Shown here: positions 1-7,462 of the stretch, in pieces
How positions within the stretch are numbered: the first letter of the stretch is position 1
Layout of the letters: each line of letters opens with the position of its first letter
Assembly: GCA_039029915.1 (NCBI GenBank)
Contig: JBCCFD010000021.1
Coordinates: forward strand, 1-35,168
DNA length: 35,168 nucleotides
Direction of reading: 5' to 3'
Source: QQUD01 sp039029915
GTDB lineage: Bacteria; Chloroflexota; Anaerolineae; Promineifilales; Promineifilaceae
Position numbers and translations under genes: made by a program
Notes under the pieces: model-generated
What the model was told of the DNA's origin: nothing
Database searches by the model: none
The model's input: only the letters and a program-made list of their open reading frames with translations

Positions 1-837
1 AAATTCCTTTACCAAAGACAAAAACCTTTCAGGCTGTTCACGATGTAAGAAATGGCCTGCCCCTTCAATAATTTCGTAGCGGTAGGGCCCTGTGAACGCG
101 TGTGGTGTGATTGCCATGGTGTCTGCATTGAGCGCCCCGTCAGCGTCTCCAATAATAGTGAGCGTTGGCACAGATGTTTTGCCATTGGCAAACTTTTGGA
201 TATCTGAGTCACGAAACCCTTTTGAAAAAGACCAATAGTAACCCAAAATAGCTTCTAGCACGCCCGGTTTGGTGAGTGCTTCTTTCATGGGGGCTGTTTC
301 AGAGGCCGGAAAATCCCAGGTGGGTGACCAGCGGCGGTAAATTTCGTCAACAAAGGCATAGTTATCACGTCGAAATTTGCGCATTGTGGGGCCTCGAAAT
401 TGAAAGGTGATGAAGTGACGTGCTGCCCACATGCCGGATAGTGAAGGTCTTAGCGACCTTGGATGTGGAATGGCAACGGTGACCATTTTGCTAATTTTTT
501 CAGGAGCGATGTTAGCGGCCGTATAGGCTGCCATCGCCCCCCAATCGTGCCCAATCACAATGGCTGGCCCATCGCTAAATTGATCAATAAACCCCAGCAA
601 ATCTTGACCTAGGTCGATGGGCGTGTAACTTTGATCGGCCGGGATACCCGTTGGATAATACCCCCGCGTAAATGGTGCAATGACGCGATAGCCTATCTGG
701 GATAGCTCTTCTAGCGTATCGTTCCACGTTACGGCCGTGTCTGGAAAGCCATGAACACAGACGACGAGCGGCCCTTTACCGGCCTCCAAATAGGTGAATT
801 CAATGCCGTTAATTTCTACTGTGTTTTTAATAGTCAT
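1..837 (-). CDS. alpha/beta-fold hydrolase, epoxide hydrolase / haloalkane dehalogenase type (3' end cut by window)
   Basis: The reading frame starts at ATG 837 and is still open at base 1, giving 279 residues. The usual family length is about 280-300, so only a few C-terminal residues are missing. The parts of an alpha/beta hydrolase are visible in order: the oxyanion-hole motif HGFP (residues 29-32), the nucleophile elbow GHDWG with Asp98, the acid GDAD around Asp231/Asp233, and the catalytic His262 in GAGHFLHRE. An Asp rather than Ser nucleophile, combined with HGxP and HDWG, is typical of soluble epoxide hydrolases and haloalkane dehalogenases. There is no signal peptide, so the protein should be cytoplasmic. 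The substrate cannot be read from sequence. It lies upstream of nothing obviously related; the M20 peptidase gene behind it is on the same strand, 110 bases away. Confidence 0.9.
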   Translation of the reverse strand, partial: MTIKNTVEINGIEFTYLEAGKGPLVVCVHGFPDTAVTWNDTLEELSQIGYRVIAPFTRGYYPTGIPADQSYTPIDLGQDLLGFIDQFSDGPAIVIGHDWGAMAAYTAANIAPEKISKMVTVAIPHPRSLRPSLSGMWAARHFITFQFRGPTMRKFRRDNYAFVDEIYRRWSPTWDFPASETAPMKEALTKPGVLEAILGYYWSFSKGFRDSDIQKFANGKTSVPTLTIIGDADGALNADTMAITPHAFTGPYRYEIIEGAGHFLHREQPERFLSLVKEF

Positions 838-892
838 ATTTTTTAGTGTTTGGCTGAAAGCGATAGGCTTACAGCTCTAATTTTCGTCATTA

Positions 893-957
893 CCCAATTA
901 CCAGATTACCTAATCTCCCGATCCCCCAATCTCCAATTGCCCAATCCCTAATTACCT
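893..957. repeat. degenerate 7-8-bp tandem tract (CCCAATTA-like)
   Basis: The spacer between the hydrolase and the M20 peptidase contains a run of imperfect units of the type CCCAATTA, CCAGATTA, CCTAATCT, CCCAATCT and CCCAATCC. It runs up to, and slightly over, the 3' end of the peptidase gene. On the minus strand it reads as repeated GATTGGG. Similar short G/T-rich words occur in the spacer at 30132-30178. It is probably a slippage-prone intergenic tract and codes for nothing convincing. Confidence 0.6.
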
Positions 958-2273
958 CTAGCCCCAATTCGTTGGATTGCCTGATAGATTGCCTCTGTGC
1001 CAAACGCAAGCGCCTCAACAGGGATACGCTCGTTGGCGGCGTGGATGATTTGGGAGAAGTTGAAATCATTGGGAAGCTGCATTGGTAAAAAGCCGTATGT
1101 TTGAATGCCAAGACGCGCGAAGTGACGAGCGTCTGTAACGGCCGTTAACAGCATGGGCACGGGTGTTCCGTCCGGATCAGCTTCTCGCAAAATTTGAGCC
1201 AGCGTTTCATATTCACCCATATTTAGGTTTGATGGCCCTGGATCAAAGTTTTTAACCTCTATTTCAATATCATTTCCCAGTAGCTCATGGAGTTCCTTCT
1301 TGGCATCATCTGGCGTAAAGCCCGGTAAAAGCCGACAGTCCAAATTGAGCAGAATCTCGCTGGGGATGACATTAATCTTCTCGCCCCCATTTACGATGGT
1401 TGGGCTTACCGTGTTGTATAGCAATGCGCTAAGGGGCTTGCCCAAATCGCCCATTAAATTCATGATTCGGGGCGCAAGGTAAGGGTTTGTTAATTGACCA
1501 AACAACAGTTTAGGCACAGTTGGCAGACCCGCAGCGATAGCATCAAACATCATCTTTGCTTCTTTAGTCACATGAAGCGGCAGCTTCTTTGTATCAAGCG
1601 TGTTTAAAATGAGACCAAGTTTAGCCATGGCGCCGCCCTGTATGGGCATGGAGCCATGCCCGCCCGGCCCCGCAATTTTTATCTGAGTCCAACAAACCTG
1701 CTTTTCAGCAACCATAATCGGGTAAAAACGCTTGCCAGCAATTTCCATGCTAAAGCCGCCAAACTCACCAATGGCAAATTCAACCCCGTCAAATAGTTCT
1801 GGGTGCTCATCAACTAAAAATTTTGCTCCAAAATTGGCGCTTGCTTCCTCATCACTCAAAATGGTTAAGAGGACATCACCCGGCAAAGAGGCATTTTCCT
1901 TTTTCGCTTTGAGGACGGCTGCCACCATCATGGCCACACCTCCCTTCATGTCGAGTGCGCCTCGACCCCAGACGTAGCCATCGATAATTTCAGCGGCAAA
2001 TGGATCAACCTCCCAATCTTGATTGGCGGTTGTGACCACATCGACGTGTCCTTGTAAAAGCAAGGGAGGGGCTTCGCCACGCCCTTCTAGTCGGGCAATG
2101 AGATTGGGACGCTGGTCATCTTTGGCAACGATCATAGTTTCGATGCCTGCATCTTGCATAAGGGTGTTGATATATTGCACGCAGGCTAACTCATGCCCGG
2201 GTGGGTTTGTGGTGTTAAAACGAATCAGATTTTGGAGTAGTTCAACTGGTTTTTTGTAAATTTCGGATGTCAT
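948..2273 (-). CDS. M20-family metallopeptidase (ArgE/DapE/CPG2-like)
   Basis: A 441-residue protein with the full M20 set of metal-binding motifs: QGHVDVV (His76, Asp78), GRGALDMKGG with bridging Asp108, the catalytic/metal pair DEE at Glu142-Glu143, and a C-terminal DARHF motif supplying the last histidine. The family hydrolyses N-acyl or peptide bonds of small substrates with two zinc or cobalt ions in the cytoplasm. Members include ArgE, DapE, aminoacylases and carboxypeptidase G2. The length is normal, and the middle dimerisation domain is present between the EE and ARH motifs. There is no signal peptide. No arg or lysine biosynthesis gene is nearby, so a general dipeptidase/aminoacylase role is as likely as a biosynthetic one. 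One copy of the ACGGCCGT palindrome (1138-1145) encodes the TAV just before the metal-ligand segment. Confidence 0.92.
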   Translation of the reverse strand: MTSEIYKKPVELLQNLIRFNTTNPPGHELACVQYINTLMQDAGIETMIVAKDDQRPNLIARLEGRGEAPPLLLQGHVDVVTTANQDWEVDPFAAEIIDGYVWGRGALDMKGGVAMMVAAVLKAKKENASLPGDVLLTILSDEEASANFGAKFLVDEHPELFDGVEFAIGEFGGFSMEIAGKRFYPIMVAEKQVCWTQIKIAGPGGHGSMPIQGGAMAKLGLILNTLDTKKLPLHVTKEAKMMFDAIAAGLPTVPKLLFGQLTNPYLAPRIMNLMGDLGKPLSALLYNTVSPTIVNGGEKINVIPSEILLNLDCRLLPGFTPDDAKKELHELLGNDIEIEVKNFDPGPSNLNMGEYETLAQILREADPDGTPVPMLLTAVTDARHFARLGIQTYGFLPMQLPNDFNFSQIIHAANERIPVEALAFGTEAIYQAIQRIGARGN

Positions 2274-2359
2274 TTAATAGTTTTTGTTTCCAAATAAATC
2301 ACAAAAAGAAATGTAAGGGAGATTTCGGTCAATGTGACTTACTTAATAATCGTTGTTTT

Positions 2360-4384
2360 TTACATGGATACGTCAAGCAGCAGACCAAGCTGAACGACGG
2401 CGGCGTGTAGATCGTCTCGATGTTCAAGCTTTACTGTGGCGGCGAGGTTGCCAAGGCTTTCCCCGATGTAATCTCGCGTTTTAGGATTGGTGCGCAAGGT
2501 CTGCATGATTTCAGCATCTCGAACGCGAAGGACGGCCACTGTCTCAAGCCTGCCTTCGATGCCGTTTTCGCTCCAGCGGTTGACGGCTCGCCTAACCCCA
2601 GCCGGTAACGGCCGTCCACTAGCTGTTTCTAAAAATTGGAGGACCCGATCGGGCGTGATGCCTTGCTTTTGGGCGTTGGTTAAAGCGTCAGGCGTCAGGC
2701 GATACAGAAAAGTGTCCTTAGACGTGACTGGTAATGGATCGCTAATGCGTGCCGCTTGAAAACGATGATACCGATCGGCGTTTTGAGACACTTTAATCAA
2801 CCCTTCTGGCTGAATCGTGAGCGGCTGGCGCGTGCTGTCTTTGGGGGCTGCCGTTTCTGAGACCCATTCAATGAGGCGGTCAGTGGCGCTAAAGCAGGGT
2901 CCTTGGGGGGTATTGGCCGTGAGCGTTAAGCCAAGCCAGCGAAGAGGTCCCTGTAATAGGAAGGCAATAAGTCGTCCCTCGACGAGGTCCCAGTTATCAA
3001 AACCTGAAATATATTGCTGTGTTGCTTTGTCTCGGATGTACCAAGTGTCAAAATTACCGTCTGGCCGTTGGAAATCTGGCATTTTGAGCTTCATATTTTG
3101 AACAAGCTCTTCCACTTTAAACCATTTGATGTTGCGAGGCAGTGCTTCAAGCAGCCCATTGCGAGCTAAGATAGGGTCGTTTTCCCAATTGTCCCCTTCA
3201 CACTGAATCTCAGGGGTATGGCGAAGCTCATTCCATAAACTGCGGCTCCATGCATCTGCGATTTCACGCAGCTGTTGTTCACGGCTTTGCTGGAGCCAAT
3301 TCACGGCCGTTTTTGTGGTTCGCAAGCCGTTTGGGGTCTGGCGCACCATTTCCATTTCCAGGGCGAGGTTGATTAGAAGCGAGCGTCGCTCTGGGTCTTT
3401 GTCGATTAAGTATTTGTCTAGCTCTGGGCTAGTTTCTTTATCTAACCCAATTTTTTGAGCCATAATAAGAATAGAGGTGAGGTCATCGACTGTATCAACT
3501 CGTTCTGATGGTACGCTGTTGGGTGGCTCAACGGCCGTTAATGTTTTGGCAGACGCCTGTTTCCCGGCTTCAGGCGAGGTAGACAACGCCTCCTGCTCCT
3601 GCCCCAGTGGGTCAAGCGGCACATATTCGGGTTCGGGAATATTGCGAATGGCTGGTTTCGGCTTGGGAAAGTCGGGCATTGGCCCTTTGCCGAAGGTTGG
3701 CTCATCTTCTTCGGTTCCAATTGGCTCAAAGCTACGCTGTTTTTGGGCGGTGGCCGTTTCGCCTCCGGATTCATCAAATTCAGGAGGCGGCCCTTCGTCT
3801 TCATCCGCATATTCAAGCTCGTCGATAACGGCCGTTTCTGACACAACGGCCGTTTCTGACACAACGGTCGGTTCTTCAGCTACGGGAGTCATTTCAGCTA
3901 CATCAGGATGGGTCTTGACGCTTTTTGGAGTTTCGACGCTCTTTTGAACCTGTTCATCTATTTCAAATTGAGTAAACAGTTCATTAGGCAGATAGTAAAA
4001 TTCAATTAGCCCTTCGGCCGTGTCATCAAAGCCGCGGAATAGCATGCCTCGATACCATAAGGCTTCAGCAGGATTTTGCGGATCAAACCAGGGCTCTTCC
4101 CGCTCTAATTTTCCGGGACCCATCATGCGAACATCGCCATGGTCTCGAGCAAAAGTGGCCACTGGTACCCGCCCCCCATTTTCGATAAGCGCGTTTAAAG
4201 CCTCAGCTTCTTCCGGAGGAGAGTGATCTCGCTCTATTTTCATATTGAGATTTTCGAGCGTTATCGCTAATTCATTAACGGAGCTCGGTTTATCAGAGCC
4301 GGTTAAATCGAGTTCCCACCATTCACCAATGACGCGAAGGAGGATGAGTTCATGGTCTGCAAGCGCTTGTTTTAGAGTACGCAT
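2360..4384 (-). CDS. large protein with C-terminal helicase-associated (XPB/Ssl2-like, Helicase_C_3-type) domain
   Basis: A 674-residue protein with three visible parts. Residues 1 to about 145 form a Trp-rich globular segment. Residues about 145-310 are acidic and Pro/Glu/Thr-rich and look disordered. Residues about 320-674 form a folded region. The last 120 residues (RLTPDALTNAQ, then VLQFLE, then GRPLPAGVRRAVNRW, then AVLRVRDAEIMQTL) resemble the helicase-associated domain found at the ends of actinobacterial and chloroflexal XPB-like helicases. No Walker A, DEAH or helicase motif VI is present, so this is not a helicase itself. It may act with a helicase or in transcription/repair, which is an inference. 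The disordered segment contains an 18-bp tandem duplication (3828-3863). A possible -10 box lies about 65-70 bases upstream of the start. Confidence 0.7.
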   Translation of the reverse strand: MRTLKQALADHELILLRVIGEWWELDLTGSDKPSSVNELAITLENLNMKIERDHSPPEEAEALNALIENGGRVPVATFARDHGDVRMMGPGKLEREEPWFDPQNPAEALWYRGMLFRGFDDTAEGLIEFYYLPNELFTQFEIDEQVQKSVETPKSVKTHPDVAEMTPVAEEPTVVSETAVVSETAVIDELEYADEDEGPPPEFDESGGETATAQKQRSFEPIGTEEDEPTFGKGPMPDFPKPKPAIRNIPEPEYVPLDPLGQEQEALSTSPEAGKQASAKTLTAVEPPNSVPSERVDTVDDLTSILIMAQKIGLDKETSPELDKYLIDKDPERRSLLINLALEMEMVRQTPNGLRTTKTAVNWLQQSREQQLREIADAWSRSLWNELRHTPEIQCEGDNWENDPILARNGLLEALPRNIKWFKVEELVQNMKLKMPDFQRPDGNFDTWYIRDKATQQYISGFDNWDLVEGRLIAFLLQGPLRWLGLTLTANTPQGPCFSATDRLIEWVSETAAPKDSTRQPLTIQPEGLIKVSQNADRYHRFQAARISDPLPVTSKDTFLYRLTPDALTNAQKQGITPDRVLQFLETASGRPLPAGVRRAVNRWSENGIEGRLETVAVLRVRDAEIMQTLRTNPKTRDYIGESLGNLAATVKLEHRDDLHAAVVQLGLLLDVSM
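3828..3863. repeat. 18-bp tandem duplication, each unit carrying ACGGCCGT
   Basis: Two identical 18-bp units (3828-3845 and 3846-3863), each beginning ACGGCCGTTTCTGACACA, are followed by a third diverged unit that starts ACGGTCGG at 3864. On the minus strand they encode the repeated SETAVV in the disordered segment of the large protein at 2360-4384. Confidence 0.9.
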
Positions 4385-4453
4385 AGGTTCTTTAGAAATC
4401 GTTGCTAGCCTGTTGCTAACTTCTGATTGAATTGAATGCCGTTACTTTACCTA

Positions 4454-4459
4454 ATTATA
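4454..4459 (-). promoter_or_regulatory. possible -10 element for the 2360-4384 gene
   Basis: On the minus strand these bases read TATAAT, about 70 bases upstream of ATG 4384. No good -35 hexamer stands at 16-18 bases, so this is only a weak promoter call. Confidence 0.3.
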
Positions 4460-4527
4460 GGAAAGTTTCAACGATTGACCTTGGTAGAGCAGAATTATCT
4501 GGTGTGCTGTGAATCCGTTTTGTATGG

Positions 4528-5430
4528 TTAAAGTCGGACTTGAAGGGCTTTTGGGATTGAGGTGATGGTTACTGCTTTGACATTGTCTTCAGGATAGGCA
4601 AAGACTTCTCCATCTATGTGGATGGGCATGGGGTCTGTGGAGCGAATAATGATTTTTTTACTTTGCCGCATCGTGACCTCTTTGACATTGACGTGACGGC
4701 CGTTAATCGCAGACGGCAATAACGTTAAGGCACGTAACCGGCTGGCTTCAGCAACGAGGCAGCTATCAACAAGGTCATCATCATGTTTTGCAAAGGGTGT
4801 CAGCATAAAACCACCTCCCCCACGGGCACCAACGCCTAAAGCCAGAAAAAGAGTAGACTGTTGAACGGTCTCACCGTCAAAGGTGATGTCCAGGGGAATC
4901 ATTCGAAACTCTTGGAAGAGTGTTTTTAGCGTGGCGAACAAATAGAGGAAAAAGCCGCCCGGCCAATTGATTGACTCTGTTTGGATGACAATCTGGGCGT
5001 CAAAGCCGATACCTAAGTTGTTGTCGGCATATTGAAAACGGCCGTTTTCATCTTCAATCTTGGCAAGATCAACCTTTTTTGTTTGACCATTAAGCAATCT
5101 TTCGGCAGCTAAGCTTAAACGGGTTGGTATGCCTAACCCAAACGCTAAATCATTGCCAGACCCAACGGGCAAGATGCCTAGAAGGCTTGTCAAGTTTTCC
5201 ACTTGACATAAACCATTTACAACTTCATGTACCGTACCATCTCCACCTGCCGCTGCCACAATATCAGCACCCGCTTCGGCTGCTTCTTTGGCAAACCGCT
5301 GAGCATCTCCTGCTCTTTGAGTAATCTGCAGATAAAAACCGTGCCGCTGGCAAAGACTTTCTAATTCAGCTTGTTTAGATTGGGCCTTCCCACGATTTGC
5401 CCATGGGTTAAAAATGACAATTATTTTCAT
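4528..5430 (-). CDS. diacylglycerol kinase catalytic-domain lipid kinase (DagK/YegS family)
   Basis: A 300-residue protein with the standard architecture of bacterial diacylglycerol/lipid kinases. The N-terminal strand MKIIVIFNPWANRGKA is followed by the nucleotide-binding GGDGT (residues 62-66), the PVGSGND motif (88-94), and the C-terminal beta-sandwich with NNLGIGFDA. These soluble, membrane-associated enzymes phosphorylate diacylglycerol or related lipids with ATP and take part in phospholipid recycling. Length and motifs are intact. Its exact substrate (diacylglycerol, phosphatidylglycerol or another lipid) cannot be assigned. The gene is transcribed away from the operon that starts near 5552, so the 5431-5780 spacer is a divergent promoter region. 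Confidence 0.93.
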   Translation of the reverse strand: MKIIVIFNPWANRGKAQSKQAELESLCQRHGFYLQITQRAGDAQRFAKEAAEAGADIVAAAGGDGTVHEVVNGLCQVENLTSLLGILPVGSGNDLAFGLGIPTRLSLAAERLLNGQTKKVDLAKIEDENGRFQYADNNLGIGFDAQIVIQTESINWPGGFFLYLFATLKTLFQEFRMIPLDITFDGETVQQSTLFLALGVGARGGGGFMLTPFAKHDDDLVDSCLVAEASRLRALTLLPSAINGRHVNVKEVTMRQSKKIIIRSTDPMPIHIDGEVFAYPEDNVKAVTITSIPKALQVRL

Positions 5431-5551
5431 ACGATTGCTGTTTATGAACGATTGATTATTGGTCAGTTAGTTTAACATAATCTTGAATAATTGACCTTCT
5501 TTTGATGACGTTTGGAGGCGAAAAATATAGGTAGGGGTGACCTTTCCTTGC

Positions 5552-5580
5552 TTTACATGACTATGTAAACGTGCTATACT
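5552..5580 (+). promoter_or_regulatory. sigma70-type promoter with overlapping operator-like inverted repeat
   Basis: TTTACA (5552-5557), a 17-bp spacer and TATACT (5575-5580) form a good plus-strand promoter about 200 bases ahead of the operon beginning at 5781. The inverted repeat TTTACAT-GACT-ATGTAAA (5552-5569) covers the -35 and half the spacer. A dimeric regulator bound there would block polymerase, so repression at this site is plausible. The regulator itself is not in the window. Confidence 0.6.
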
Positions 5581-5637
5581 TCCGCATATATTACGTAAAG
5601 TTAATTTTGTTTTACTATTACAACAAGCACACTTTAT

Positions 5638-5752
5638 CTCTCGACTAAGTAGAGAACAAAAAGGTCTTTAATCTGTATTTTTTCAAAATAAATTTTTGTT
5701 CTCACCAAAGCGGTTTTCAATGAGCAATAAAGTATCTGAGCTGTTTGTTGAA
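5638..5752 (-). repeat. copy 1 of a dispersed structured intergenic element (about 115 bp)
   Basis: Read on the minus strand this copy shares a fixed order of words with 24295-24406. The order is TTCAACAAA, then about 24 bases, TGAAAA, 10 bases, GAGAACAAAAA (arm, 5693-5703), exactly 30 bases, TTTTTGTTCTC (arm, 5652-5662), then CTCT, nine bases and AGAG. The arms are perfect 11-bp inverted repeats. The 30-base loop has diverged while its length is kept, which suggests a conserved stem-loop, either a small RNA or a mobile palindromic element. Confidence 0.6.
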
Positions 5753-5780
5753 GATCGCTTGAATGTAAGAACATTTGTAA

Positions 5781-6044
5781 ATGCAGCCATTATCATCTTT
5801 AGAGGCCCAAACTGTTGAGAAGGTCGCTCGCAAAATTACTCAGTGGGGCCTCCAACTTCCAACCTTATTTTTGCTTGAAGCCGGGCAACCTCTTTCCTTC
5901 ATTGGAGGACAGATGTTGTGGGTTCTACAACCAGCCGCTTCGTTGTTTTTTCCCACAAACCAAATTGGACACTGGGCTGAACTGCTAGAAAAACCCGCCG
6001 CCCTTCAATTGCTTCAACAAAAATTAGACACAGACGAATCTTGA
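5781..6044 (+). CDS. small hypothetical protein, first gene of the long operon
   Basis: An 87-residue protein I cannot assign to a named family. It has an amphipathic N-terminus, a hydrophobic centre (LPTLFLLEAGQPLSFIGGQ, residues 27-45, then LWVLQPAASLFF) and a charged C-terminal helix (LLEKPAALQLLQQKL). The middle could be a membrane-peripheral or short membrane-inserting hairpin. An in-frame TAA directly before ATG 5781 fixes the start; the ribosome binding site is poor. The next gene starts one base after its stop codon, so it belongs to the same transcript and is probably a small accessory subunit of the membrane complex encoded downstream. Confidence 0.7.
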   Translation: MQPLSSLEAQTVEKVARKITQWGLQLPTLFLLEAGQPLSFIGGQMLWVLQPAASLFFPTNQIGHWAELLEKPAALQLLQQKLDTDES

Positions 6045-6045
6045 T

Positions 6046-6795
6046 ATGAGTCTTCAAATTGTAATTGCGATTTTACTCTTGTTAACGATGCTTCTCTTTT
6101 TGGCGAGTCGTCAGATTCGGCTGGGGCGAAGTAATTTTCGGTTACGGCCGTTGCCAGCCTATGAGAAGCTCAGCGGGCAGGTCGGGCGAGCTGTGGAAAG
6201 TGGTCAAAAGCTGCACATAAGCTTAGGCCAAGCTGGTGTAACGGGTGCCGAAACCGCGACCAGTATCGCGGCCACCCAATTTTTGAGCGCATTGGCCAAG
6301 GACAGCTGCGCCAATAACACGCCGCCCATTGTGACCGTGGGCAATGGCACGCTGCTGCCGCTAGCTGAGAATCAGATTCGCAACGCCTATGATGCCGCGG
6401 ATCGCCTTTATCAATACCAACCTAATCACGCCCAGTTTATTGCGCAAACCGAAGACAATTTTGCCTTTGCAGCGGGCGTCACGTCTGAGCTGATGCAGAA
6501 TAAGGTGCTGAGCCACGTGCTGGCCGGTCGGTATGGTGCAGAGATTGGCATTATTGGTGAAGCGGCTAATCGTCAAAACATTCAACAAATCATTGCGACG
6601 GATGACCCAACAGCTCTGGCAATTGGAACGGCCGTTTCTGAAAACGTCATTATCGGCGAAGAACTTTTTGCCGCTGGAGCATACATTAAGAAAGAACCGT
6701 CCCAAATTGCTTCACTGCAAGTTCAAGACTTATTGCGCTGGGTGATTGCAATAACCATCGTCGGCGTTACGATTTTTCAATTTGTTACACAATAA
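6046..6795 (+). CDS. DUF6754-like membrane protein
   Basis: A 249-residue protein with a hydrophobic helix at residues 3-19 and another at about 228-246, and a soluble domain between them. The soluble part begins with KLHISLGQAGVTGAETATS and contains VTVGNGTLLPLAENQIRNAY and an AIGTAVSENVIIGEELFAAGAYI stretch. I recognise this as resembling DUF6754, a family of unknown function seen in Chloroflexota; this assignment is from memory and moderate. The soluble domain presumably lies in one compartment, anchored at both ends. It is translationally linked to the 87-residue gene before it. One ACGGCCGT palindrome (6628-6635) encodes the TAV of GTAVSE, next to the end of the domain. Confidence 0.75.
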   Translation: MSLQIVIAILLLLTMLLFLASRQIRLGRSNFRLRPLPAYEKLSGQVGRAVESGQKLHISLGQAGVTGAETATSIAATQFLSALAKDSCANNTPPIVTVGNGTLLPLAENQIRNAYDAADRLYQYQPNHAQFIAQTEDNFAFAAGVTSELMQNKVLSHVLAGRYGAEIGIIGEAANRQNIQQIIATDDPTALAIGTAVSENVIIGEELFAAGAYIKKEPSQIASLQVQDLLRWVIAITIVGVTIFQFVTQ

Positions 6796-6800
6796 GGAGA

Positions 6801-6857
6801 ATGCCAGCCAGCATATTGGCGAATAGGACATGCTCACAAAAAGATTACCAACCGTGA
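6801..6857 (+). CDS. possible 18-codon leader ORF overlapping the next start
   Basis: AAGGAGA stands 3-10 bases ahead of ATG 6801, the best ribosome binding site in this junction, but the frame is short. It encodes 18 residues (MPASILANRTCSQKDYQP) and stops at 6855-6857, 27 bases into the following membrane-protein gene. The real downstream ATG (6830) has only a weak GATAGG-like site. The short frame could load ribosomes for coupled translation, or be accidental. Confidence 0.3.
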   Translation: MPASILANRTCSQKDYQP

Positions 6858-7462
6858 TTGCGATTTCAATGGGCCTTTTAACTCTAATTGGGCTGTTGTT
6901 TTCTGCTCCCGCCATTAATCGGATCACGCTGACGTGGGGGGCTATCTTAGCCGCGATCGCCCTGCTGTTTGGTGTTTTTAATCTATTTATTGTGCATATT
7001 CGTCGCTTGCTAAACGAGCGGAACCTTTACAGCGGTGTTCTAATTATTAGTATGCTGCTTGTGTTTATTGGCGCATTGGCTGATGAACTCGGGATGGATC
7101 TTGTTGGGGGAAGCACTGTCAACTATCTTTTCCAAAATGTGCAACTCCCGCTTGAGTCCGCCTTGGCCTCTTTGCTCGCTTTTTTTCTGCTATTTGCAAT
7201 TGTCAATTTACTGAGGAGGCGGCGCTCTCTGAAAACGGTTCTGTTTTTACTAACCGTCATTTTTGCATTAATTGGCAGTGTGTTGCCCCGCCTATCAATC
7301 ATTCCTGAATCGGCTTCGTCGTTAATCGCGACAATCTCAACGGTGATTGATACGGTTGTGGTTGCATCTGGGGTTCGGGGTCTGATATTAGGGATTGCTT
7401 TAGGAACAGTAATGCTTTCGATTCGATTGCTGTTGGGAATGGAGCGGCCGTATAACAAATGA
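6830..7462 (+). CDS. polytopic membrane protein of unknown function
   Basis: A 210-residue, very hydrophobic protein with about six predicted membrane helices (around residues 8-28, 34-56, 68-86, 108-130, 136-154 and 182-202). Short charged loops such as RRLLNERN and RRRRSLKT probably mark the cytoplasmic side. An in-frame TAG two codons upstream makes ATG 6830 the first possible ATG. It overlaps the following 1175-residue gene by four bases (ATGA), the classic sign of translational coupling. I do not recognise the family. In this operon it is likely a membrane subunit paired with the second polytopic protein at 10983-11639. Confidence 0.75.
   Translation: MLTKRLPTVIAISMGLLTLIGLLFSAPAINRITLTWGAILAAIALLFGVFNLFIVHIRRLLNERNLYSGVLIISMLLVFIGALADELGMDLVGGSTVNYLFQNVQLPLESALASLLAFFLLFAIVNLLRRRRSLKTVLFLLTVIFALIGSVLPRLSIIPESASSLIATISTVIDTVVVASGVRGLILGIALGTVMLSIRLLLGMERPYNK

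Larger units (their letters stand above)
5431..5780. other. 350-base divergent intergenic region
   Basis: This spacer separates the minus-strand lipid kinase from the plus-strand operon. It holds a good plus-strand promoter (5552-5580) with an inverted repeat overlapping its -35 region, and one copy of the structured element described at 5638-5752. A 32-codon ATG-initiated frame at 5719-5817 lies inside the element, has no ribosome binding site, and is not believed to be a gene. Confidence 0.8.

Noticed and set aside
2431..4430. Several plus-strand frames opposite the large helicase-associated protein, up to 156 codons
   Set aside because: They are Ser/Arg/Thr-rich shadows of an acidic coding strand, without ribosome binding sites or domains.
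5719..5817. 32-codon ATG frame ahead of the first operon gene
   Set aside because: It has no ribosome binding site, overlaps the true start at 5781 in another frame, and lies inside the dispersed structured element, whose other copy has no such frame.
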